Positions 18,924-26,184 of a DNA stretch of 64,000 bases are shown in pieces. The notes beneath the pieces were generated by a model. That model did not search any database, was not told the origin of the DNA, and saw nothing but the letters and a program-made list of their open reading frames with translations. The translations under genes and the position numbers were made by a program. The DNA is taken from contig JAJQIL010000037.1 in assembly GCA_021199235.1 (NCBI GenBank), positions 62,001-126,000 of the forward strand, given 5' to 3'. The DNA comes from Lachnospiraceae bacterium (GTDB taxonomy: Bacteria > Bacillota > Clostridia > Lachnospirales > Lachnospiraceae). How positions within the stretch are numbered: position 1 is the first letter of the stretch; each line of letters begins with the position of its first letter.

Positions 18924-20035
18924 GCTGATCTCCTCCGTATCATGATATAGATGACGACAGGCGCACCGAAAATGGCCGTCACGGAGCTGATGGAAAGCTC
19001 AGTCGGGGAAAAGGCCGTCCGGGCGATCAGGTCGCAGAACAGGCAGAACGCGGCTCCGCCCAGAAAGCAGGCCGGAATCACGAGGATTGGTTTTGCCGTA
19101 TTCAGCAGACTTTTTACCAGATGCGGCACCGCAATCCCGACGAAAGAAATCGGTCCCGCAAAGGCGGTCACGCAGGCAGAAAGAACGCTGGAAAGAAGGA
19201 TCAGCGCCACACGGAAAAGGCGGATGTTGACGCCGAGGTTCTGCGCATACACCTCGCCGAGCTGGTAGGCAGCGATCGGCTTGGAAAGGAAAAAGGCGAT
19301 CACCAGAGATATGCCGACCACGACCGCCATCACGCTCACGTTGCTCCAGGTCATGCCGGAAAAACTGCCGAGCGACCAGTTGTGAAGATTGACGATGTTT
19401 GAGTCGTCGGCAAAGGTCACCACGAAGTCCGTGATCGATGAACAGATATAGCCGATCATCACGCCGCAGATGACGAGCATCGACATGTTTTTCACTTTTC
19501 TCGACACAAGCAGGACGAATCCCATCGAGATCATCGCCCCGATAAACGCGGCAACAATCATCATGCCGGAAGACATGGTTCTGGATACGGAAAGATAATA
19601 AACCATCAGCAGTGCCACGATCAGCTTGGAGCCGGACGAAATACCGAGCACGAACGGTCCGGCGATCGGATTGGAAAAGAAGGTCTGCAGCAGAAAACCG
19701 GACAACGAGAGCGCACCTCCTAAAATGATGACAGCCAGGATCCTCGGAAGCCGGATCTGCCAGATGATGTTGTAGGCGGTCGTATCGCCGGTCCGCAAAA
19801 AGATGATCTGACAGATCTCACGGATGGACAGGTCGACGCTGCCGGAATTGATATTCCAGATAAACAATATGCCGGTCAGCAAAAGCAGGATGACAAACGA
19901 CGCCGTATAGCGCAGGCGGCGTTGCGCCGCCTTGTCCTTTGTTCCCCGATCCTTTGCTTCTGCATTTTTCCCGTCTGTATTTTTCCGGCCTGTAATCATT
20001 TGCTCTGTGTTTTCCGCCTTTGTATTTCTCATCAT
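18920..20035 (-). CDS. FecCD-type ABC permease of the cobalamin-riboswitch operon
   Basis: 371 residues. After a hydrophilic N-terminal tail of about 45 residues (rich in Lys, Asn, Glu, Thr; unusually long) come nine to ten membrane segments with the motifs RLPRILAVIILGGALSLSGF and AGPISFVGIAVPHLVKSL of the BtuC/FecCD family. It probably works as a homodimer since only one permease gene is present. It lies between the NEAT-like binding protein and the ATPase in one operon. Substrate is likely a metal-tetrapyrrole or corrinoid given the riboswitch. Confidence 0.88.
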   Translation of the reverse strand: MMRNTKAENTEQMITGRKNTDGKNAEAKDRGTKDKAAQRRLRYTASFVILLLLTGILFIWNINSGSVDLSIREICQIIFLRTGDTTAYNIIWQIRLPRILAVIILGGALSLSGFLLQTFFSNPIAGPFVLGISSGSKLIVALLMVYYLSVSRTMSSGMMIVAAFIGAMISMGFVLLVSRKVKNMSMLVICGVMIGYICSSITDFVVTFADDSNIVNLHNWSLGSFSGMTWSNVSVMAVVVGISLVIAFFLSKPIAAYQLGEVYAQNLGVNIRLFRVALILLSSVLSACVTAFAGPISFVGIAVPHLVKSLLNTAKPILVIPACFLGGAAFCLFCDLIARTAFSPTELSISSVTAIFGAPVVIYIMIRRRSA

Positions 20036-20069
20036 TTTTTCCTTTCAGGCAGTTCGTTCTGAATGGTTC

Positions 20070-21779
20070 TCATTCTTCCACAATTCTGTGCAGAAATTCC
20101 AGTTCGCTTTCATCCGCATCCTCATCGGTAAGGATTTCGTGGATCTCTACGATCAGGTCTCCCAATGAGGTCGTCTCCTGGAACAGATTTTTGCCGGTAC
20201 ACCAGACATTTCCGTTCTGCACGGCCGTGAAGTCAGCCAGCAGAGCGCTTTTCCCGAGCAACTCGTCCATAGTATAGAGTTCGCCGTCGATCGTGCTGTT
20301 GTAAATAATGTAATCGGCGTCACAGACTCCGGCGTAAAATTCTTCCATCGTCATGTTGACCGTGGAGGTCGCGCTGTCGTCCTCCCCCAGATCCTCAAAT
20401 ACGTAAGTACCGCCCGCCAGCTCGATCATTTTCGCTACATAATCGTTGGATTTGCGGACATTCGCAGTCCCGGCCGAGGTAATGTAGAAAAAAGCGACTG
20501 TTTTCCCAAGAGACTCTTCTGACTCAATCGCCTGCACATTCGCGACCTGTTCGTCAAAAAGCTCCTCCGCCTCATCCTCCAGGCCGAGCAGCACCGCGTA
20601 TAGCCTGATCCATTCCGTCCGGCCCATCGGATGCGTCTCATAACTGGAGCGTTCTACCAGCACGGGAATACCGAAGGTCTCCAGTTTCTCCTGTACTTCA
20701 GGATTATGATATATCATCGTGGACTCAATAGCAAGCCCGCAATTTTCCGACAGGATCAGTTCATAATCCGGAGCGCTGTATTTTCCGGCGTACAGGATAT
20801 TCCCGGCCTCCATCGCCTCCTGTGCTTCCTCTATGTACCAGCCGTCCGCGTTCGTCCCCGAAAGACGGATGGAATCCAGCGCGTCCAGCGAGACGAAAAA
20901 GTCCATCGCCGAGGTCGCGACCAGATAAATATTTTCAATCGGCCGCTGCAGGACAACCACGTCGTCAGGCAGATTTTCCAGAACAACATCTGTATCCACG
21001 GACGCCTCCGCAGAAGCGGAATCCATGCCGGCTGTATTTTCAACAGTACCGCCGGTTCCGTCATCGGTCAGGTCGTCGTCTGTGTCACCGGTTCCGCTCT
21101 CCGGCAGCAGCAAATAGACATCCTCATCCGCGATTACGATTCGTGTGAAGCCGCCTTCATAGTAGTCAACTGTAAACTGCTCCGCGTACAGGAGCTCCAG
21201 AGAGCTCTCCCAGGTGAGGCCGCACCAGTCCTCGCCGGAGGGATAATTGCGCGCGGTATCGGAATCCTCTGCAGAAGATGCAGCGTCTGCATTCGCGGCT
21301 TCATCTGCATCCGAATCTTCATTCACTTCTGCTGCATCCGTGTCTTCGTTCGCATCCGCTGTGGCATCTGCTTCTGCTGTGTCATCCGCGTTCTGGATCG
21401 TCGCCGAATCAAAATACAGAGTATAGTCAATCTCATGGGGCGTACTCATCGCAGTAGTGTCCGCGGTCACCGTAATCTCACAGTCAAAGGCACTGACCGG
21501 AATCTCGAATGTCGAATTTCCTTCTGTATTCACCGGCTCATACCGTTCCCCATCCACAAGCACATAGTCATAGTAAGGACTGCTGAATATGATAGAAGCC
21601 GTCATCTGTCCGTCCTCGATCACCACAGTAGCAGGACTTTCCACACTTGCCCTGCCGGATCCGCCCGAGAGCGTTACCCCGACCAGGTAAGTGCCGTCCT
21701 CAATGTCGAAAGCCGCAGCAGCGGTTCCGATCATGCACGCCAGTATCATTCCAAACAATAACGGTCTTCTGTGCTTCAT
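20070..21779 (-). CDS. NEAT-like domain fused to ABC substrate-binding protein
   Basis: 569 residues from the ATG at 21779 (AGGAG upstream, MKHRRPLLFGM signal). The frame is open further upstream, but that part lies in the intron. Residues about 25-130 form a NEAT-like beta domain (DGTYLVGVTLSGGSGRASV, then YYDYVLVDGERYEP) of the kind that binds haem. An acidic Ala/Asp/Glu segment follows (about 145-180), and then a TroA/FecB-type binding-protein fold (TFGIPVLVERSSYETHPMGR). Role: bind haem, a corrinoid or another metal-tetrapyrrole at the surface and hand it to the FecCD permease. The signal lacks an obvious lipobox. Confidence 0.75.
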   Translation of the reverse strand: MKHRRPLLFGMILACMIGTAAAAFDIEDGTYLVGVTLSGGSGRASVESPATVVIEDGQMTASIIFSSPYYDYVLVDGERYEPVNTEGNSTFEIPVSAFDCEITVTADTTAMSTPHEIDYTLYFDSATIQNADDTAEADATADANEDTDAAEVNEDSDADEAANADAASSAEDSDTARNYPSGEDWCGLTWESSLELLYAEQFTVDYYEGGFTRIVIADEDVYLLLPESGTGDTDDDLTDDGTGGTVENTAGMDSASAEASVDTDVVLENLPDDVVVLQRPIENIYLVATSAMDFFVSLDALDSIRLSGTNADGWYIEEAQEAMEAGNILYAGKYSAPDYELILSENCGLAIESTMIYHNPEVQEKLETFGIPVLVERSSYETHPMGRTEWIRLYAVLLGLEDEAEELFDEQVANVQAIESEESLGKTVAFFYITSAGTANVRKSNDYVAKMIELAGGTYVFEDLGEDDSATSTVNMTMEEFYAGVCDADYIIYNSTIDGELYTMDELLGKSALLADFTAVQNGNVWCTGKNLFQETTSLGDLIVEIHEILTDEDADESELEFLHRIVEE

Positions 21780-21880
21780 AATTTCACTCCTTATATGATC
21801 AGGCAGGAGGCACTGGCTCCTGCCCGCCCGCGCCGGCCGCGAGTGGCAGCGCCACTGACTTCCTTTCGCGGCCGTGCGCA

Positions 21881-23776
21881 ATCGGATAGGGGGATGATTA
21901 GTCCCCCTTCCACACCACCTGGCATACCGTTCGGTACCAAGGCGGTTCAATAGTTTACACGTACTTTTAGATAGTGGTCAGTCATGGAGGGATATCCCAG
22001 CCTGCTCACTATTATTGTTTTCGTGAGCGCACCGTTCAGCATTTTTGCTGCTCGCCACGTTCCTTTCCGACAGTTCGCCATTTCATGCACTTTCCCCTCT
22101 GGTAGATGTAATGCTCGCAGCATTCTATATCTCGTGCGAACCTTTTTCCATTGTTTCCAGTACACTGCCCGGATTCGATGGCGCAGCCATTCATCCGTTT
22201 GTGCCATCAGAGTTTTCATGTCTGCATAGCGAAAATAGTTTATCCACCCAGTCGTATATTCCCTGAGCTTCTTCTCTCTTTCCGCGTTGCTCCATTTGTT
22301 GCCTCTGGTCGTCAGTTCCCTCAGTCGATTTTTCATTTTGGTCACCGATTTTGGGTGTACTCTTAGCCTGCATTTCCCTCTGTATCGGTAGAATCCATAG
22401 CCAAGGTATTTTATCTTGCTGACATGGCTTACTGTCGTTTTCTGAAGATTGATTTTCAGGAATAGTTTATCAGTGATGTATGGCACGATATTGTTCAGTG
22501 TCCGCTCTGCACTCTTCTGACTTTTGCAGAAAATAATGCAGTCATCGGCGTACCGGACAAATTTGTGTCCCCTTTGTTCCAGTTCCTTGTCCAGTTCGTT
22601 TAGCATGACATTCCCACATAGCGGGCTGAGTGGACCGCCCTGCGGTACACCTTCTGTCGTCGCATGAAATCCTCCGTCTTCCATGACTCCTGCGTTCAGG
22701 TATTTGTGTATCAACGATATGACCCGGCCATCCTTGACCGTCCTCGACAGCACTTCTATCAGTTTGCTGTGGTTAACGGTATCAAAGTATGACTGTAAAT
22801 CCATGCTGACCACGTATACGTACCCTTCATCGACGTATTCTTTACATCTTTTCAGCGCGTCATGGGCACCCCTTTTGGGGCGGAAGCCGAAACTGTTGTC
22901 GGAAAACTGTTCTTCGTAGATTAGTGTCAGTTCCTGTGCGATTGCCTGCTGCACCATCCTGTCCACCACCGTGGGTATTCCTAATTTCCTTACTTTTCCC
23001 TTCTCCTCCTTGGGTATCTCTACCCTCCGAACCGGGTTGGGCTTGTATTTCCCCTCCCTCAACTGTTGAACCAGCTCCTCCCGATGGCCTCTCAGGTAGG
23101 GCAGAAGTGCATCCACCTGCATACCGTCAATGCCACCTGCGCCCCTGTTCGCCTTTACTTTCTTGTAGGCCGCGTTCAGGTTGTCGCTTCTGAGAATTGT
23201 ATCCAACAGGTTGTTCGTCCAAAAGTCCGTGTTGGTGTCGGGGTTCCGGGTAATCCATTCATGGGCGTACACTCCTGTTGTCCTTCCCTGTTCCGCAGGT
23301 ATCTTTTGCAGGTAGTCTTCGGTATGAAGTTGTCTGTACTTATTTCCATGTCCGGTTTCCATTTGGAAATGGCACCTCCTATTGTTCAGCCCTTCCCGGA
23401 GCATCTATAGCTGTTCCAGTACTATGGCCTCTGCTGACTTCTCACGGCAAGCTTTACTCCATGGCTGCGAATGTTATATCACTTATACCGCGTCCGTGAG
23501 ACCTCCCCGGGTACTCACACGTTCTTTCCCTCCATGTCCCCACCATTTTTACTGTGCAGGATTCCGTGCAGTTATAGGACTTCGACTTGTGTAGCAGCCT
23601 TATCCTCCTTTTACAGCCTGTAAATGGTTTCTGTGCGTTGGGGCAGAGGTTTGCCTACACCTTCCTTCAGCCCTCTTAAACCTCACGGCGAGAACCTTGG
23701 TGTTCAGCTATATCCTTCCCACTGCCGGGCGGATTCGGGACTTTCACCCGTTAGAACGTGCGCCCGCCGGGCGCAC
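21881..23776 (-). mobile_element. Group II intron with maturase gene
   Basis: On the minus strand the 5' end reads GTGCGCCCGGC at 23776, followed by AACGGGTGAAAGTCCCGAAT, typical of domain I. After the maturase gene, domain V reads GAACCGCC...GGTACCGAACGGTA...GGTGG and domain VI contains a GGGGGA/TCCCCC stem; the 3' end is near 21881 (CCGAT). The maturase lacks an HNH endonuclease domain, and the insertion is just after a GC-rich stem-loop, both features of bacterial class C introns. Exact 3' end is uncertain by a few bases. Confidence 0.85.
21947..23362 (-). CDS. ltrA: Group II intron reverse transcriptase/maturase
   Basis: About 471 residues from the ATG at 23362, chosen because GGAGGT precedes it; a longer frame begins at 23404 without a ribosome site. 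It has the reverse-transcriptase domain with the catalytic YADD in FVRYADDCIIF and GVPQGGPLSP before it. It also has the maturase domain X (GWINYFRYADMKTLM) and no C-terminal HNH nuclease. It assists splicing and mobility of the surrounding intron. The frame is intact, so the element may be active. Confidence 0.92.
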   Translation of the reverse strand: METGHGNKYRQLHTEDYLQKIPAEQGRTTGVYAHEWITRNPDTNTDFWTNNLLDTILRSDNLNAAYKKVKANRGAGGIDGMQVDALLPYLRGHREELVQQLREGKYKPNPVRRVEIPKEEKGKVRKLGIPTVVDRMVQQAIAQELTLIYEEQFSDNSFGFRPKRGAHDALKRCKEYVDEGYVYVVSMDLQSYFDTVNHSKLIEVLSRTVKDGRVISLIHKYLNAGVMEDGGFHATTEGVPQGGPLSPLCGNVMLNELDKELEQRGHKFVRYADDCIIFCKSQKSAERTLNNIVPYITDKLFLKINLQKTTVSHVSKIKYLGYGFYRYRGKCRLRVHPKSVTKMKNRLRELTTRGNKWSNAEREKKLREYTTGWINYFRYADMKTLMAQTDEWLRHRIRAVYWKQWKKVRTRYRMLRALHLPEGKVHEMANCRKGTWRAAKMLNGALTKTIIVSRLGYPSMTDHYLKVRVNY

Positions 23777-23783
23777 TACGACA

Positions 23784-23811
23784 CTGCCCCCGCCGGTGAA
23801 AGCGGGGGCAG
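23784..23811 (-). terminator. GC-rich stem-loop, intron target and possible terminator
   Basis: CTGCCCCCGC-TTTCACCG-GCGGGGGCAG on the minus strand, 10-bp perfect stem, 7 bases before the intron's first base and about 75 bases after the chelatase stop. Class C group II introns insert after such stems. No T-run follows, so termination is uncertain. Confidence 0.6.
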
Positions 23812-23885
23812 GCAAATATTTCAATCACTTCGTCCTGCGATGATAACAGATCATCACGCCGGATTTCCTGCAAATCTGATGTTTC

Positions 23886-25520
23886 TTACCCTATCGCCAC
23901 CGGGTTCGTCACGCTGACCTTATGGTCATACCATACACCCTTTGTGCCAATCAGTGCAACATCAAATTCTTCATCCAGTGCTGGAACCGGGATATCAAAT
24001 CCATAAACTTCTTCCGTCAGTCCGTCGCTGTAGGTTACTGTGTCAGTCGTCGGCTCAAGTAATACTGCTCCTTCTGTTTCAGCATCCGCAGCCAGCCCGA
24101 AATAGAGGTTCACGATACTCTTCGATACCAGTGTCACATGTACGGTCATCTCGCCGTTTTCCACAGTCAGAGTAGCCATGCCGTCCAGTGCCTCATTTAC
24201 GTGAAACATGCTGCTGTCGGTATTAAAATTTACTGAATAAAGGCCGTCCTCCAGAGCCGCAGTCTCTGTAGCATCCTCAGTATCCGCTTCTTCAGCATCT
24301 GCGCTGTCTGTCAGTCCCAGAGACTCGATTGCTGCAGCAGTATGTGCTACATAAAGATCCTCGATTGCCTCAATGCGGCCCATGCCTTCGATCTGCGTAT
24401 CTACGCTCTCAAAGAGACCGGACGCGTTGAACATGGACAGCCAGGAATCCTCGTCCTCACCAGCCATATCGTTGTTCGCGTGGTCGCCTGCCACTACCAT
24501 CAGCGGGCGAAGGATAACCTTCGTATAGCCTGCAGCTGCTACTGCCTCAATGACTGCCTCGCATGCGGTCTCTTCCGGCTCGCCCTCAACAGTGCCGATG
24601 AATACGTTGTCATAGCCAAGCGTTTCCATCTGGGTCTGCATCTGGCTGTAGGATACCTTCGCGGTATGAGAGGTGCCATGGCCCATCAGCACGATCGCGG
24701 TGCCGTCCTCAGCTGCTGCGTCAAGGCTGTCATAATCCGAGCTCTCTACTGCCGCTGCAACGATTGCTTCCGCTACTGCCGCCTTATCCTCATTGATCAC
24801 GGTCGCGTCGTCGCCAACCTCGCCGAGAAGCGGCTCCGCTACTACTACGCTCTCAAACTGATCCGCGTACTCATTGACCGCCTCGACCAGCTCGTCATAC
24901 TCTGCGCCATGCATCAGATGCGTCGGCTGTACGACCAGGTTCTTCACGCCGTTCGCGACCGCGCGCTCCAGAGCCTGATCCATATTGTCAATCGCTTCGC
25001 CGTCGCGAGCCTGTACATGGTTGATGATGATCTGCGCCGTAAACGCTCTTCTCACCGACCAGTCCGGATATGCCTCAGCGATCGCGTCCTCGATAGCCTT
25101 GATATCCTCAACACGGCTGTCGTTAAAGGATGTACCGAAGCTCACGACCAGGATCTCATTCTCGCCGATCTCATCAGCATTCCCCGGATCATCCAGGGAT
25201 GCGTCGCCGGTGTCTCTGCCAAAATAATCCGGATCCGCGTTCTCGCCCTCGACCAGCTCCTTCTGCTCGTCAGTCAGCGCGTCCCAGGCTTCCTTTGCCG
25301 CCGCGCACTGCTCGTCCGTGTCGTCCGTTCTTTCCTGCACATAGATCGCGTCAATCAGAGCAGCCACTTCATCCGCCGCAGCCTGATCCTCATCTGATAC
25401 TTCCGCAGCTGCTTCAGCCGCTTCGGTCTCTTCCTCCGCAAGTACGTTCGCGGAACCCATCGCAAACACGGTGGTCATCGCAAGCGCGACTGCAAGAGAT
25501 TTCACTGTTCTTTTCTTCAT
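23886..25520 (-). CDS. Exported CbiK-like cobaltochelatase with C-terminal NEAT-like domain
   Basis: 544 residues. An export signal (MKKRTVKSLAVALAMTT...VLAEEE) precedes an acidic linker. Residues about 120-400 match the class II chelatase CbiK: VVSFGTSFNDSR, VVQPTHLMHGAEYDEL, VLMGHGTSHTAKVSY and LMVVAGDHANNDMAGEDEDSW, which carry the metal-binding histidines. Residues about 430-544 look NEAT-like (LEDGLYSVNF...MFHVNEALDG). CbiK normally inserts Co2+ into sirohydrochlorin in the cytoplasm, so export plus a haem-binding-type domain suggests surface metal insertion, removal or tetrapyrrole binding. Start ATG at 25520 has GGAGGAG upstream. First gene after the cobalamin riboswitch. Confidence 0.82.
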   Translation of the reverse strand: MKKRTVKSLAVALAMTTVFAMGSANVLAEEETEAAEAAAEVSDEDQAAADEVAALIDAIYVQERTDDTDEQCAAAKEAWDALTDEQKELVEGENADPDYFGRDTGDASLDDPGNADEIGENEILVVSFGTSFNDSRVEDIKAIEDAIAEAYPDWSVRRAFTAQIIINHVQARDGEAIDNMDQALERAVANGVKNLVVQPTHLMHGAEYDELVEAVNEYADQFESVVVAEPLLGEVGDDATVINEDKAAVAEAIVAAAVESSDYDSLDAAAEDGTAIVLMGHGTSHTAKVSYSQMQTQMETLGYDNVFIGTVEGEPEETACEAVIEAVAAAGYTKVILRPLMVVAGDHANNDMAGEDEDSWLSMFNASGLFESVDTQIEGMGRIEAIEDLYVAHTAAAIESLGLTDSADAEEADTEDATETAALEDGLYSVNFNTDSSMFHVNEALDGMATLTVENGEMTVHVTLVSKSIVNLYFGLAADAETEGAVLLEPTTDTVTYSDGLTEEVYGFDIPVPALDEEFDVALIGTKGVWYDHKVSVTNPVAIG

Positions 25521-25551
25521 GTTGATCTCCTCCTGTGAAAATAGATTTAAA

Positions 25552-25582
25552 ATAAAAAAACCTTTTACACAGGGCAAAAGGA
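25552..25582 (-). terminator. Riboswitch expression-platform terminator
   Basis: Minus strand CCTTTT-GCCCTGTGT-AAAAGG followed by seven Ts, 30-60 bases before the chelatase start codon. It is the likely switch-off point when cobalamin binds upstream. Confidence 0.75.
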
Positions 25583-25683
25583 TGAGCTAAATCAGATTGA
25601 AAAAACTTTCAATCTTTTCGCAGACCAATTCCCCGTGGTCCGAAGCCGCACCTGCCAAAAGCGGGCACTGCTTCCACGCATGC

Positions 25684-25870
25684 AGCAGGCAGGTCTCCTG
25701 GCTTATAGTTCATCACGCGAACCGCCTTCCCGGTCTCCCAGTGGCGTTTCGGCCGCGCTCCTTAAATACAGTGACGGGATCGTACAGGATTCGCACCTGT
25801 TTCCCTCTTAGCCAAATCGCAGGCCGCATCTCTCACAGACAACATCTGTCATGTGAGAAAAGCAGTCCCT
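25684..25870 (-). promoter_or_regulatory. Cobalamin riboswitch
   Basis: On the minus strand the B12 box AGCCAGGAGACCTGC is at 25703-25689, preceded by the conserved core GAGGGAAACAGGTGCGAATC and by GATCCCGTCACTGTA, all in the usual order. The aptamer binds adenosyl- or related cobalamin and would lower expression of the chelatase/NEAT/ABC operon when B12 is plentiful. Outer boundaries are approximate. Confidence 0.92.
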
Positions 25871-25974
25871 TGATTCGGAACCCGCTGCGTTATTTAGTTA
25901 TGGCGGCAGTCCATCAGCTCCGATAAGAGAAGTCCCGCACCGCTTGCTGCAATGCGGTATGTTCTGCCGCAAAC

Positions 25975-26003
25975 AGTGTACTACAACCGCTATCAAATTT
26001 CAA
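25975..26003 (-). promoter_or_regulatory. Promoter of the riboswitch operon
   Basis: Minus strand TTGAAA (26003-25998), 17-base spacer, TACACT (25980-25975), about 100 bases before the riboswitch aptamer. Confidence 0.55.
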
Positions 26004-26033
26004 GAAAAGATTCTGCCGAACTCCTTATCTCTT

Positions 26034-26176
26034 GTTACTATTCACAGCTGCGCTGTGAATGTAACGATTTCGCCCCATTTTAAATGCATCTTCGATGCAT
26101 GGGGGCGAAATCACACATCCGAAACGTGTTTTGGCGCAGCCTGACAGCAAGTGTCAGGCTCGCCGTGAATAGTAAC
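26034..26176. mobile_element. MITE-like element, 143 bp, with target duplication
   Basis: Perfect 12-bp terminal inverted repeats (GTTACTATTCAC at 26034, GTGAATAGTAAC ending 26176). Both sides are flanked by TATCTCTT (26026-26033 and 26177-26184), an 8-bp target duplication. Inside are three hairpins: ATTCACAG/CTGTGAAT, GATTTCGCCCC/GGGGCGAAATC and AGCCTGACA/TGTCAGGCT. It carries no gene, so a transposase elsewhere would have to move it. It sits directly after the NAD-synthetase stop codon. Confidence 0.8.
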
Positions 26177-26184
26177 TATCTCTT

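Larger units (their letters stand above)
25521..25974 (-). other. Leader of the chelatase operon
   Basis: A leader of about 450 bases between the promoter and the chelatase gene. It holds the cobalamin riboswitch and, close to the gene, a terminator hairpin, listed separately. Nothing coding was seen in it. Confidence 0.7.

Noticed and set aside
21780-21950. N-terminal extension of the NEAT-like binding protein
   Set aside because: The upstream open frame runs into the intron 3' end and flanking hairpins; the ATG at 21779 begins a proper signal peptide with a ribosome site.
24342-25397. Plus-strand open frame of about 350 codons opposite the chelatase
   Set aside because: The chelatase frame has signal peptide, catalytic motifs and riboswitch; the opposite frame has none and is a codon-bias shadow.
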